A DNA stretch of 64,000 bases from Telluria aromaticivorans (GTDB lineage Bacteria; Pseudomonadota; Gammaproteobacteria; Burkholderiales; Burkholderiaceae_D). The position numbers were made by a program, and so were the translations under genes. Of this stretch, positions 21,089 through 31,200 are shown piece by piece (positions within the stretch are counted from its first letter, which is position 1; each line of letters begins with the position of its first letter). The stretch lies in the NCBI RefSeq assembly GCF_013003915.1, contig NZ_JABAIV010000003.1, forward strand, positions 248,001-312,000. The letters run 5' to 3'. The notes under the pieces were generated by a model. The model searched no databases. It was not told the DNA's origin and saw nothing but the letters and a program-made list of their open reading frames with translations.

Positions 21089-22351
21089 ATGAACCGTGGT
21101 TTTTATACCATCATGGCGGCGCAGTTTTTCTCGTCGCTGGCAGACAATGCGCTCCTGTTTGTTGCGATCAGTCTGTTGACGTCGATGAATGCCCCGGCTT
21201 CGCTGACTCCGCTGCTGAAGCTCTCATTCGTGCTCTTTTACGTGCTGCTGGCCGCCTTCGTGGGCGCCTTCGCCGACTCGCTGCCCAAGGGCCGCGTGAT
21301 GTTCATCGCCAACCTGATCAAGGTGTTCGGCTGTGCGCTAATGTTCCTGAGCGTGCACCCGCTGCTGGCCTATGCCGTCGTCGGCTTCGGCGCGGCCGTC
21401 TACTCCCCCGCCAAATACGGCATCCTCACCGAACTGCTGCCGCCCGAGAAACTCGTGCCGGCCAATGGCTGGATCGAAGGCCTCACCGTGATGTCGATCA
21501 TCTTCGGCACCGTGCTGGGCGGCACCCTGGTCAGCACGCACGGCAGCGCCTGGCTGCTGAGCTTCGATATCCCCGGCTTCGAGAGCGGCATCGACACCGG
21601 CGCGGAAGCCGCCATGTCGGTGGTGGTAGTGATCTACGTGCTGGCGACCCTGTTCAACCTGCGCATCCCGGATACCGGCGCGCGCTACGAGCACCAGGAA
21701 CGCAACCCGGCCAAACTGATCGCCGATTTCGCCAACTGCTCGGCGACCCTGTGGCGCGACAAGCTGGGCCAGATTTCGCTGGCCGTGACCACCCTGTTCT
21801 GGGGCGCCGGCGCGACCCTGCAGTTCATCGTGCTGAAATGGGCCGAGCGCTCGCTGCACATGCCGCTCGATAAGGCGACCAACCTGATCGGCGTGGTCGC
21901 GATCGGCGTGGCGCTGGGCGCGGTCATGGCGGCGCGCATCATCCCGCTGCGCAAATCCCTGACTGTGATCCCGCTCGGGATCATCATGGGCCTGGTGGTC
22001 TGCAGCATGGTGTTCGTCACCTCGGTGAACTTCGCCTACCCGCTGCTGACGCTGATCGGCTTCCTGTCCGGCTTCTTCGTGGTGCCGATGAACGCCCTGC
22101 TCCAGCACCGCGGCCACGTCCTGATGAGCGCCGGCCACTCGATCGCGGTCCAGAACTTCAACGAAAACCTGTCGATCCTGACCATGCTGGCGCTGTACGC
22201 GATCATGATCACGCTGAACCTGGACCTGGACATCATCGTCGTCATGTTCGGCCTGTCGGTCGCCGGCATCATGTATTTCATCGGCCGCAAGCATGCGGCC
22301 AACCAGCGCGAGCATGATTCGCTGGCGCTGATCGGCGAGCATAAGCACTAA
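21089..22351 (+). CDS. lplT: Lysophospholipid transporter LplT (MFS)
   Basis: A 420-residue MFS protein that flips lysophospholipids across the inner membrane for re-acylation. It begins MNRGFYTIMAAQFFSSLADN and has about 12 hydrophobic segments. The family block AAVYSPAKYGILTELLPPEKLV is near residues 104-125. In E. coli the partner acyltransferase Aas is fused or adjacent; no such gene is next to it here. The open frame extends upstream over the promoter region, so the start is set at 21089 by family resemblance. Confidence 0.93.
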   Translation: MNRGFYTIMAAQFFSSLADNALLFVAISLLTSMNAPASLTPLLKLSFVLFYVLLAAFVGAFADSLPKGRVMFIANLIKVFGCALMFLSVHPLLAYAVVGFGAAVYSPAKYGILTELLPPEKLVPANGWIEGLTVMSIIFGTVLGGTLVSTHGSAWLLSFDIPGFESGIDTGAEAAMSVVVVIYVLATLFNLRIPDTGARYEHQERNPAKLIADFANCSATLWRDKLGQISLAVTTLFWGAGATLQFIVLKWAERSLHMPLDKATNLIGVVAIGVALGAVMAARIIPLRKSLTVIPLGIIMGLVVCSMVFVTSVNFAYPLLTLIGFLSGFFVVPMNALLQHRGHVLMSAGHSIAVQNFNENLSILTMLALYAIMITLNLDLDIIVVMFGLSVAGIMYFIGRKHAANQREHDSLALIGEHKH

Positions 22352-22370
22352 CAGCGGCTTAGTCGCTCAC

Positions 22371-22477
22371 CGTAGGGTGGGCAAGTTCCTTGCCCACGCG
22401 TTCAAATCACGTATGAATTGTCGTCTCGGCTAATCGCCAGCTGGTTGAACGCGTGGGCAGAATCTGCCCACCCTACG
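22371..22477. repeat. Intergenic nested palindrome, CGTAGGGTGGGC family, copy 3
   Basis: Left arm CGTAGGGTGGGC..GCCCACGCGTTCAA, right arm TTGAACGCGTGGGC..GCCCACCCTACG. It fills the gap between the convergent lplT and DUF1853 genes. The TAG stop of the DUF1853 gene (22473-22475) lies inside the right arm. Confidence 0.85.
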
Positions 22478-23423
22478 GGCGTCGGGCTGCGGCGCGTTCG
22501 CGCCAATCGTTGGGTACGATGAAACCACGGTCGACTTCCTCGATCATTCCCGCCAGGTTCCGCACCACCGCCACCAGCACCGGCGTCGGGTTGGTCTCGA
22601 ACTGCGCCTCGAGTTCTGCCCGCAGTTGCGCGCCATTCATCATCCGCTCGGCTGAACTGGCGCGGAATGGCGCGAGCCATTGCAGCTTCGGCAGGACCAG
22701 GAATGCTTCGCCGCTCAGGGTCTCGATCTCGTCGAGCGCACACCAGAAGCCGCGGCAATGGCCGGCAGCGATACCCTGCATGTCCGGCCAGCTGCCTGCC
22801 GGGTAAAACAGCCAGCCCTTGACCAGCGCCCGCGCCTTGGCGACAGGGCGCGGCAGGATCGGCTGGGCGGCGGGATGCTCGCCCAGGCTGAGCTGGCGCT
22901 CGAACACCTTGCGCATCTTCGCGCCCAGGCTGTCGGCCAGGTTGGGACCGACCAGGGCATCGAATTGCCGCGGACTGTCGCCACCATCACCGTCGAGCAA
23001 ATAGAACTTGGTAGCGAATTCGATGTGCTCGACCGCATCCGGCCCGTCTTCCAGCAGGAAGTCGAATTCGCCGATGGTAGCGTTGCGGTTGGCGCGCACC
23101 TGCAGGCCGTGGGCGACCAAGCGGCCCTGCTGCTCGTAATAGAAGGCCATCAGCTTCTCGGCGTAGAGGCCGAGGCGCGTGTACACGCGCGGGCCGAGCG
23201 CGGCATCCAGGGGGGCGGGATCGTGGTCGAGGCGGGCCAGCCATGCGGCCACTTCGGGCGTGATGGGGCCCAGCCTGGCGATGCGCCCAAGCCACAGGGG
23301 TTCGTCCGCATCCAGTAAATCAGGCGCATCGAGCAGCCAGGCCAGGGCCCGCACCCGGGCCCGCCGCAGGTGGCCCAAGCGGCGGTGGAAACCTTGCTGG
23401 TAGCTCTCAGCCAGCTTGTCCAT
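22473..23423 (-). CDS. DUF1853 family protein
   Basis: A 316-residue protein of the DUF1853 family, function unknown. The central region (EKLMAFYYEQQGRL, then IGEFDFLLEDG and HIEFATKFYL) resembles PD-(D/E)XK nuclease-like folds (D..ExK spacing), but I cannot prove nuclease activity. The start overlaps the 3' end of the UDG-like gene by 17 nt, making it the last gene of a tsaB-rimI-UDG-DUF1853 operon. Its stop codon comes from the palindromic repeat. Confidence 0.82.
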   Translation of the reverse strand: MDKLAESYQQGFHRRLGHLRRARVRALAWLLDAPDLLDADEPLWLGRIARLGPITPEVAAWLARLDHDPAPLDAALGPRVYTRLGLYAEKLMAFYYEQQGRLVAHGLQVRANRNATIGEFDFLLEDGPDAVEHIEFATKFYLLDGDGGDSPRQFDALVGPNLADSLGAKMRKVFERQLSLGEHPAAQPILPRPVAKARALVKGWLFYPAGSWPDMQGIAAGHCRGFWCALDEIETLSGEAFLVLPKLQWLAPFRASSAERMMNGAQLRAELEAQFETNPTPVLVAVVRNLAGMIEEVDRGFIVPNDWRERAAARRP

Positions 23424-24237
23424 TGGCCGCCTTCGCCCGGCACAGATCGGCCCAGGCCAGCGCCTTGTCGGCGCCGCGCCGCAGCAGTTCGCCGGGGTGC
23501 AGGGTGGCGACCATCGGCACCGCGCCCAGGCGGTGGGTGGCGCCGCGCGAACCGGCCAGAGGCTCTTGCAGCGGCTTGCCGAGCAGGCCGTTGGCGGCCA
23601 CCTGGCCCAGGGTCAGGATGGCAGAAGCGCCGCACAGTTCGCGCTCGCGCTCCAGGAAGGGACGGCAGGCCGCCACTTCATCGAGCGTCGGCGCACGGTC
23701 GCCGCCATTGCGGTTGGCGGGCCGGCATTTCACCAGGCTGGTGATGTACACGTCGGTCTCGCGCGACATGCCGGCGGCCAGCAGCATGTTGTCGAGCAGC
23801 TTGCCGGGGTCGCCCGTCATCGGCTCGCCGGCCTGTTCGTCAAGAACGCTGGCAGTGCCCGCAGCGACCAGCCAGCGCGCCTGTCGGGCGCCGGTGCCGA
23901 ACACCGGCTTGCGGCCTTCGCTGCAGGCGTTGCAATGCCGGCAGTTGGCCACAGCCTGGCGCAGGCCGTCCCAGTCGAGCGCGGAGACGTCGACCTGCTC
24001 CGGCACGGGGATCGGCTCGACGACCGGCGGGGTCCAGGTGCGCGCCGCGGCCGGCTCGGCGACCTGGCGCGGCATCGGCGGCGGCGCCAGCGCAGCTGCC
24101 GGCGCGGGTGCGGGTACAACGGGCGCTGCCGCGACAGCTTCGGGGACGGCGTCGGCTGCAGCCTCGGATGCTGCACGCACGCTCCACAACGGGCCGATGC
24201 CCATCTCGGCCAGGAAGGCCGCGTCGCGGCTGGTCAT
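23407..24237 (-). CDS. Uracil-DNA glycosylase superfamily protein with altered motif A
   Basis: A 276-residue protein. The N-terminal ~95 residues are Ala/Pro-rich and probably disordered. The C-terminal part looks like Fe-S type UDG: cysteines in ANCRHCNACSEGRKP, then GKLLDNMLLAAGMSR, YITSLVKCRP and the motif-B-like HPGELLRR. Motif A, usually GE(A/G)PG followed by acidic residues, reads AAGTASVLDEQAGEPM, so the expected catalytic or water-activating segment is changed. It may be inactive or specialised. A GTG at 24246 overlapping rimI is an alternative start; ATG 24237 fits the family better. Confidence 0.75.
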   Translation of the reverse strand: MTSRDAAFLAEMGIGPLWSVRAASEAAADAVPEAVAAAPVVPAPAPAAALAPPPMPRQVAEPAAARTWTPPVVEPIPVPEQVDVSALDWDGLRQAVANCRHCNACSEGRKPVFGTGARQARWLVAAGTASVLDEQAGEPMTGDPGKLLDNMLLAAGMSRETDVYITSLVKCRPANRNGGDRAPTLDEVAACRPFLERERELCGASAILTLGQVAANGLLGKPLQEPLAGSRGATHRLGAVPMVATLHPGELLRRGADKALAWADLCRAKAANGQAG

Positions 24238-24242
24238 TCGGT

Positions 24243-24713
24243 TCACAGGTCCAGCCTCATCACAATGGCATCTTCGCGCAGGCCGGCATGGGCCGGATAA
24301 TAGCCTTTGCGGCGGCCGATTTCACGGTAGCCGTAGCGGCGGTAGACAGCGACAGCGCGTTCGTTCGACGGGCGCACTTCGAGCAGGATCGAGTCCATGC
24401 CCTGCGCCTTCGCACGCGCGCCGATGCGGTCGAGCAGGTAACGCCCCAGCCCCTGGCGCTGGCGGCCGGCAGCGACCGCGACGTCGAGCAGGTGCGCCTC
24501 GTCGACCGCATACATCAAGAGGTAGTAGCCGGCAAGCAGGCCACCAGGGTCGCGCACGGTCCAGGCATCGTAGCCGCTGGCCAGCGAATCGGTGAAATTC
24601 GTCCGGCTCCACGGATGCGGGAACACGCTGCATTCGAGCGCATGCACCTCGTCGACATCGAACGCCGTCATCGGCGCGAACGCCAGCCGGCCGACCGCGT
24701 CCAAACCCGTCAT
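24243..24713 (-). CDS. rimI: Ribosomal protein bS18-alanine N-acetyltransferase RimI
   Basis: A 156-residue GNAT acetyltransferase. The acetyl-CoA loop R-x-x-G-x-G is visible in GRQRQGLGRYLLD (about 82-94), followed by LLEVRPSNERAVAVYRRYGY. RimI acetylates the N-terminus of ribosomal protein S18. The ATG overlaps the tsaB stop by four bases, a common tsaB-rimI arrangement. Confidence 0.93.
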   Translation of the reverse strand: MTGLDAVGRLAFAPMTAFDVDEVHALECSVFPHPWSRTNFTDSLASGYDAWTVRDPGGLLAGYYLLMYAVDEAHLLDVAVAAGRQRQGLGRYLLDRIGARAKAQGMDSILLEVRPSNERAVAVYRRYGYREIGRRKGYYPAHAGLREDAIVMRLDL

Positions 24714-25420
24714 GCCCCGGCCTTTGCCGCATTGATCGCCAGGCGCTCGGCGCTGGTGAAGGCGATCTTGTTGCGCAGGTAGAGCGGCTGGGCCTGGGCC
24801 GCAGGCACACCCAGGCCGGCCGCCAGGGCCGGCGCGGCGAGCAGCGCCATCTCGCGCGCATGCGGCAGGATGTCGTCGATGGCGCCGGCGGCGAAGTCCT
24901 TCCCGGCAAATGCCTCGGCGTAGACCGCGAAGCCGTTTCCGCAGGCAGCCAGTCCGTCCACAGGCAGCGGCTGCACGGCCTCCGGTGCACTCAAGGCCGG
25001 CGCCACCATTTCGGTCCAGCCGGCGCCGTCATGGCGGTACTGCGCCCAGTACACCTCGTTCATGCGCGCATCCAGCACCGCCAGCACCTCGCTGGCGCCG
25101 GTGCGGGCGCGGCAGGCTTCGGCCATCGCCGCCAGGGTCACCATCGGCACTACCGGCAGGCCGGCGCCGAAGCCCAGGCCCTGGGCCACGCCGCAGGCGG
25201 TGCGCACGCCGGTAAAGGAGCCGGGGCCGGCGCCAAAGGCCACGGCATCGCAATCGGCGAGCCGGATGCCGGCTTCGGCCAGCAATTCCTGCACCATCGG
25301 CAAAATCGATTGCGAATGGGTGCGCACGCCGGAAGTGGAACGGGCGAAGACGGTGTCCCCGGCCAGCAGCGCGCAGGATGCGAGCTCGGACGAGGTTTCA
25401 ATGGCGAGGATGTATGACAT
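24710..25420 (-). CDS. tsaB: tRNA threonylcarbamoyladenosine biosynthesis protein TsaB
   Basis: A 236-residue ASKHA-fold protein that partners TsaD and TsaE to make t6A37 in tRNAs reading ANN codons. Diagnostic blocks are MSYILAIETSSELASCALL, the helix RTHSQSILPMVQELL and FGAGPGSFTGVRTACGVAQGL. It is the first gene of the tsaB-rimI-UDG-DUF1853 operon and is divergent from the thioredoxin-like gene. Confidence 0.95.
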   Translation of the reverse strand: MSYILAIETSSELASCALLAGDTVFARSTSGVRTHSQSILPMVQELLAEAGIRLADCDAVAFGAGPGSFTGVRTACGVAQGLGFGAGLPVVPMVTLAAMAEACRARTGASEVLAVLDARMNEVYWAQYRHDGAGWTEMVAPALSAPEAVQPLPVDGLAACGNGFAVYAEAFAGKDFAAGAIDDILPHAREMALLAAPALAAGLGVPAAQAQPLYLRNKIAFTSAERLAINAAKAGA

Positions 25421-25519
25421 GCCGACATTTTACCCGCTCGGCCGCCCATCTACCACGGCGGCGCCGCCGGCACATCCGGGATGCACAAGAACCGGGCAAC
25501 ACGCGGTAGAATTCGGCTC

Positions 25520-25939
25520 ATGCAAAGCCTGACCCTGGATTCCGCCAACCGCGAAGCCGTCGCCGCCGCCATCGAAGGAGACGCCCTGACGGTCGCCTGC
25601 CTGTGCGCCGCCTGGTGCGGCACCTGCGCGACCTACCGCGCCACCTTCGAGCTGCTCGCCACGCGCCACCCGGACAAGACCTTCGTCTGGATCGACATCG
25701 AAGACCAGGCCGACATCGTGGGCGACCTCGACGTCGACAACTTCCCGACCCTGCTGGTGCAGCGCGGCGATACCGTCGGCTTCTTCGGCACCATGCTGCC
25801 GGATGCGATCGTGGCCGACCGGCTGGTGCAGGCCCAGGCCGCCCAGACGCCGGCAGAAATGGCTAGCTGGGCCAACTCGAGCGAAGAGCGGCGCGCCTGG
25901 CAGCGCGACTGCAACCTGCGCGCGCTGCTGGCGGCCTAG
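25520..25939 (+). CDS. Thioredoxin-family protein
   Basis: A 139-residue cytoplasmic thioredoxin-like protein with the redox motif WCGTC (about residues 32-36) and the cis-proline region DNFPTLLVQRG. It is longer at the C-terminus than thioredoxin by about 30 helical residues. The partner is unknown. It is divergent from tsaB and convergent with the molybdopterin hydroxylase gene. Confidence 0.85.
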   Translation: MQSLTLDSANREAVAAAIEGDALTVACLCAAWCGTCATYRATFELLATRHPDKTFVWIDIEDQADIVGDLDVDNFPTLLVQRGDTVGFFGTMLPDAIVADRLVQAQAAQTPAEMASWANSSEERRAWQRDCNLRALLAA

Positions 25940-25981
25940 ATTAACTTCCGCTTATTCTTTGCCGGCTTGGGTTAATTCTTC

Positions 25982-28294
25982 TTAACTCAACCGCAGCGGC
26001 AGGCTGCGCAGCCGCTGCCCGGTCAGCGTGAACACGGCTGCCGCCACCGCCGGCGCGATCGGCGGCGTGGCCGGCTCGCCCACCCCTTCCGGATGCGCTG
26101 CGCTCGGCATGATGATGGTTTCCACTTGCGGCGCCTCGCTCATGCGCAGCACCGGGTAGTCGCCGAAATTCGACTGCTGCACCCGCCCGTCCTTCAGCGT
26201 GATCTCGCCGTGCAGCGCCGCCGACAGGCCAAACAGCACGCCCGACTCCACCTGCTGCGCGACGATGTTCGGGTTCACCACGATGCCGCAATCGATCGCG
26301 CACCAGACCCGGTGCACGCGAATCTGCTTTCCTTCGACCGACACCTCGGCCACCTGGGCCACGGTGCTGCCGAAGGAGCGGTGCAGCGCGACGCCGTGGG
26401 CACGCCCCTTTTCCGGTTGGCCGGCCCGGGCCACCGCGGCATCGAGCACCGCCAGCGCACGCGGGTGCGACTTGAGCATCGCGCGCCGGAATTCGACCCC
26501 ATCGCGCTTGCCTGCATGCGCCAGCTCGTCGATGAAACCCTCCTTGAAGAAGGCATTGTGCGAATGCCCCACCGAGCGCCAGTAGCCGATCGGCACCGGG
26601 CTGTCGACGGTGACGTGGGCGATGCGCTGGTTCGCGACCGCGTACTGCATGTCGTATTCGCCTTCGGCCGTGGTCTTGTCCGGCCCCACGCCCGGCAAGC
26701 CGAGGTTACGGGCGAAATACTGGTGGCCGATGGCGCCGCTGGCGGATTTGTTATCCCAGGCCAGGATGTTCCCCCCGGCGTCGAGGTGGGCGCGGAAGCG
26801 CGCCAGCGCCGCCGGACGGTAGACGTCGTGGGTGGTGTCGTCTTCGCGGGTCCAGATCAGCTGCACCGGCTTGCCGCCAGCGGCCAGCGCCACCGTGACT
26901 GCCTGGGCCACCATGTCGGCCTCGAGCCGGCGGCCGAAGCCGCCGCCCAGCAGCATCACCTCGATAGCCACGTCCTCGCGCGCCACGCCGGCCACGCGCG
27001 CGGCCACGTCGACGGCGACGCTCGGCACCTGGGTCGAGGCCCACAGGCGCACCTTGCCGCCTTCGACCTGGGCGGTGCAGTTCACCGGTTCCATCGTCGC
27101 ATGCGCCAGGTAGGGCGCGCGGTATTCGGCCGTGACAGTCAGGGCCGCGCCGCGCACGTCCTGGGTGCCCGCCTCGTGGTAGACATAGCCGCTTTCTTCA
27201 TCGAGTGCGCGCGCGAATTGCTCGAACACGACCTCGGTCGACAACCGTGCCGACAGGCCCTCGTCCCAGGTCACCGGCAAGGCCGCCACCCCCTGGCGCG
27301 CCTGCCACCAGCTGGCGGCGACCACAGCCACGCCGGCCCCGGCGCCAGTACGGTCGCCCGGCACGCCAGGAATCGCGACCACCTGCAGCACGCCCGGCAT
27401 CGCGGCCACGGCGGCGGCGTCGAAGGAGGCCACCGTGCCCCCGACCACGGGCGACATCTTCACCGCGGCATACACCATGCCGGGCACGCGCGCATCGATG
27501 CCGAAGCGCGCGGCGCCCGTCACCTTGGCGCGGCTGTCCAGGCGCGGCACCGGCTTGCCGATCAGGCGGAATTCGGCTGCTTCCTTCAGGCGCACGTCGC
27601 TGCTATCGATGCCGGCGCCGACACGGGCGGCATCCTGCGCCAGTGCGCCGTAGGCCAGGCGTGCGCCGCGCGCGTGGACCACGAAACCGTCTTCGGTCCG
27701 GCATTGCGCCAGCGGCACCCGCCAGCGCTCGGCGGCCGCCTTGACCAGCATGGCGCGCGCCACGGCGCCCGCTTCGCGCATCGGCAGCCAGGCGTCCTTG
27801 ACGCTGGTGGAACCGCCGGTGAACATGATGCCCAGTTCGCGTCCCAGCTTGGCCGCCAGCCACTGCGCACCCTGGCGCGTGCGGCCATCGTCGTCCGGAT
27901 GGAAGGGCAGAGTCTCGCGCAGGACGGTGAGATTGGCGTAGATCTTGTCGATCGGCGCCTGCACGATGCGCACTGCTGCCAGCGGCACGTCGAGCTCCTC
28001 GGCCACCAGCATCGGCAGGGCGGTATGCACGCCCTGCCCCATCTCGCTGCGCGGCACCACCACCGAGACCGTGCCGTCCGGCGCGATCGCGACCCAGCCA
28101 TTCAGGCCGACCGCCCCGCCATCGAGCGGCAGCGGTTCGGCCGCATGCAGGCGCTGGCGCGGCGGCTGGAAGCCCCAGCCGACCAGCAGGGCGCCGGTGG
28201 CGAGCAGGCCGCCGGCGAGGAAACGCCGGCGCCCGCGCTTTGGCCTGGTGTCAGGTGTTGTCGGTGTTGCTTGCTGCGGCCTCGTTCGCGTCAT
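25982..28294 (-). CDS. Molybdopterin-binding hydroxylase large subunit (isoquinoline 1-oxidoreductase beta-like)
   Basis: A 770-residue xanthine-oxidase-family large subunit of the IorB type. A Tat signal (R22-R24, RRRFLAGG) precedes a hydrophobic stretch, so it is exported folded. Family motifs are VPRSEMGQGVHTALPML, LLGGGFGRRLEADM and VGEPATPPIAPAVAAAV near the C-terminus. Such subunits bind the Mo cofactor and oxidise N-heterocycles or aldehydes together with a 2Fe-2S subunit. No 2Fe-2S subunit or cytochrome gene is adjacent. The start overlaps the 3' end of the upstream GGDEF-EAL gene by 44 nt; the frame extends further upstream, but the Tat signal fixes the start. Confidence 0.88.
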   Translation of the reverse strand: MTRTRPQQATPTTPDTRPKRGRRRFLAGGLLATGALLVGWGFQPPRQRLHAAEPLPLDGGAVGLNGWVAIAPDGTVSVVVPRSEMGQGVHTALPMLVAEELDVPLAAVRIVQAPIDKIYANLTVLRETLPFHPDDDGRTRQGAQWLAAKLGRELGIMFTGGSTSVKDAWLPMREAGAVARAMLVKAAAERWRVPLAQCRTEDGFVVHARGARLAYGALAQDAARVGAGIDSSDVRLKEAAEFRLIGKPVPRLDSRAKVTGAARFGIDARVPGMVYAAVKMSPVVGGTVASFDAAAVAAMPGVLQVVAIPGVPGDRTGAGAGVAVVAASWWQARQGVAALPVTWDEGLSARLSTEVVFEQFARALDEESGYVYHEAGTQDVRGAALTVTAEYRAPYLAHATMEPVNCTAQVEGGKVRLWASTQVPSVAVDVAARVAGVAREDVAIEVMLLGGGFGRRLEADMVAQAVTVALAAGGKPVQLIWTREDDTTHDVYRPAALARFRAHLDAGGNILAWDNKSASGAIGHQYFARNLGLPGVGPDKTTAEGEYDMQYAVANQRIAHVTVDSPVPIGYWRSVGHSHNAFFKEGFIDELAHAGKRDGVEFRRAMLKSHPRALAVLDAAVARAGQPEKGRAHGVALHRSFGSTVAQVAEVSVEGKQIRVHRVWCAIDCGIVVNPNIVAQQVESGVLFGLSAALHGEITLKDGRVQQSNFGDYPVLRMSEAPQVETIIMPSAAHPEGVGEPATPPIAPAVAAAVFTLTGQRLRSLPLRLS

Positions 28295-31200
28295 GTTGTT
28301 CTTTGTCTTGTCCCTGGCCCCAGCGTGCCAGTATTTCCGCCGGCAGCACCGGCCGGCTATACAGGTAACCCTGCGCGTGGCTGCAGCCATGGCGCAGCAG
28401 GAAGGCCGCCTGCTCTTCCGACTCCACGCCTTCCGCAATCACCGACAAATTCAGGCTCTTGCCGAGCTGGATGATCGCCACCGCGATCGCTTCCGCATTG
28501 GCATCGGCCCCGGCGTCGGCCGAGATATCCTTGATGAAGCTGCGGTCGATCTTCAGGGTCTGCACCGGCAGCTGCTTCAAATAGGCCAGCGACGAATAAC
28601 CGGTGCCGAAATCGTCGATCGCCAGCCCCACGCCGATCGCGCGCAGGTCGTTGATGTATTCCAGCGCATCGCCGGTGTTCATGATGACCGACTCGGTCAC
28701 CTCGAGCTGCAGGCGCGCCGGCGCCAAGCCAGCGCCGTGCAGTACCGCCGCCACCGTCGGCGCGATGCTGCCGCGGTCGAACTGGCGCACCGACAGGTTG
28801 ACGGCCATCTTCGGCACCCGCAGCCCATCGGTATCCCAGCATACCATCTGGCGGCAGGCCTCGGCCAGCACCCACTGCCCCAGCTGGCCGATGAAACCGG
28901 TGTCCTCGGCCACCGGGATGAAGCGCGTCGGCTCTACCCGCCCCAGCTCCGGGCTCTGCCAGCGCACCAGGGCCTCGACGCCGACCAGGCGGCCGCTGTC
29001 GATGTCGACCTGCGGCTGGTAGTGGAGGAAGATCTCGTTTTTCTCGATCGCGCGGCGCAGCATGGTTTCCAGGCGCAGGCGCTCGACGCCCTCGCCGCTC
29101 ATCGACGGCGCATAGAACTGGTAGCCGTTGCGGCCGCGCGCCTTGGCCTGGTACATCGCCACGTCGGCATTCCGAATGAGCATGTTCAGGTCGACGCCGT
29201 CCTGTGGGAACAGGCTGATGCCGACGCTGGCGGTGACGAACAGTTCGTAGCCCGACACCGTGAACGGCTGCTCGAACAGGGTCATCAGCTTGCCGGCTAC
29301 GTGGACCGCACCGAATGCACCCTTGACGTCTTCCAGCAGCACGATGAATTCGTCGCCGCCCAGGCGCGCCAGCGTATCGCCTTCGCGCAGGCACTTGGTG
29401 AGCGCGCCGGCAACCTGCTTGAGCAGCTCGTCGCCGACGTGGTGGCCGAGCGTGTCGTTGACGTTCTTGAAGCGGTCCAGGTCGATGAACAGCACCGCCA
29501 GCTGCTCGTCGGCGCGCGCCGCGCGGACCATCGCGTGCTGCAGGCGGTCGTGGAACAGCAGCCGGTTGGGCAGCGCGGTCAGGGGGTCGTGGTGAGCAAG
29601 GTGGTCGAGCTTGTCCTGCGATTCCTTGACCCGGGTGATGTCGCTGAACACGCAGACATAGTGGGTGACCGCGTCTTCGTCGTCGCCGTCCTCGTCGTTG
29701 CGCACCGCCGACACCGTGAGCGACTCGAGGTAGACTTCGCCATTCTTGCGGGTGTCCCAGATCTCGCCGCGCCAGAAGCCGGTGTCGGCCAGGTCGCCCC
29801 ACAGCTGCTGGTAGAAGCCGTCGTCGTGGCGGGTCGAGCGGGTCAGGCTAGAGTGCTGGCCCAGCGCTTCGCGTTCGGTATAGCCGGTGATCTGGGTGAA
29901 GGCCGGGTTGGTGGCGATGATCTTGCCGAACACGTCGAGCACCATCACGCCGTCGGCGATGTGTTCGAGCACGGTGGCGGACAGGCGCAGCTTTTCCTCG
30001 GCCTGCTTGCGTTCGGTGATGTCGGCAAACACCCAGATACTGCCGTCGTTGGGCCGCGCCGGATCGAGCGCGCTGCCGCTGACCAGCAGCCAGAACGGGG
30101 TGCCGTCGCGGTGCCGGAACTGGATTTCCTCGCCGGTGTCAGGGCTCCCGGCACGGCCGGGGTAGCTCTCGATCCAGCGCTGCTCGACCTCGGCGCGGCC
30201 GGGGAAGAGGATCTCGGTCGAACTGCCGACCATGCCGCCGTCGGCATAACCGAACAGCTCTTCGCCGCGGCGGTTGGCCGAGACGATGCGGCGCTGGCGC
30301 ACGAACAGCACGCCGAACATCACGTTGTCCAGGATCGCACCCTGCTCGGTCAGCAGCGCCTCGATGCGCATTTCGTCATGCTTGCGCGCGCTGATGTCGT
30401 AGATGATGCCGTCCACCCGGAATCCGTCGCTGCCCCACTCGCCCTGCGGCTGGCCGCTTTCCAGCACCCAGCGTTCGATGCCGCCTGCGTCGATGATGCG
30501 GTATTCGACTTCGTAGGGGCTGCCCGCCGTTAGCGCGTCCTTGGCCAGGTGGCGCTGCAGGCGCCGGTCTTCGGGATGGATGATGTTGGCCCAGTCGTCG
30601 GTCGTGGCCAGCATGAAGCGCTCGGCCGGATAGCCGGTGATGTCCTCGATGGCGTCGCTGACGAAATCGATCGCGCCGCCGGGACGGGCGCGGAACACGG
30701 CGCCCGGCACCTGGGTGACGATGGTGCGGAACTGTTCCTCGCGCCGGCCGATGTCGGCGAACAGTTCGCCGATCGCCATGCGCATGCGCTCCATCTGCCC
30801 GCCCAGGCGTCCCAGCTCGTCGCCGGCATCCAGCACCAGCGGGGTATCGAAGTCGCCGCGCGCCAGGCGGTCGGAAAAACCGGTGAGCGTGCGCAGCGGC
30901 GAGAGCAGGCGGCGCCTGAGCAGCAGCGCGATCAGCAGCAGCGAGATGCCGAGCTGGATCGCCAGCACCAGCGCATAATTGCGCTGCTTGGCACGCAGTT
31001 CCTGCTCGCTGCGGTAATCGCCCATCTCGAGCACCACCCGGCCGATCTTCTGGCCCTGCACCACGATGTCGCGCTCGGCGCGGTAGGCGCGCGCGCCCGG
31101 CGCCAGCACGGCGCGCCGGCTGATGATTTCTTCCTGCGACAGGCCGCGCACCTCGACATGCACCACGGCCGGGTCGCGCATGAAGGAATCGACCAGCGAC

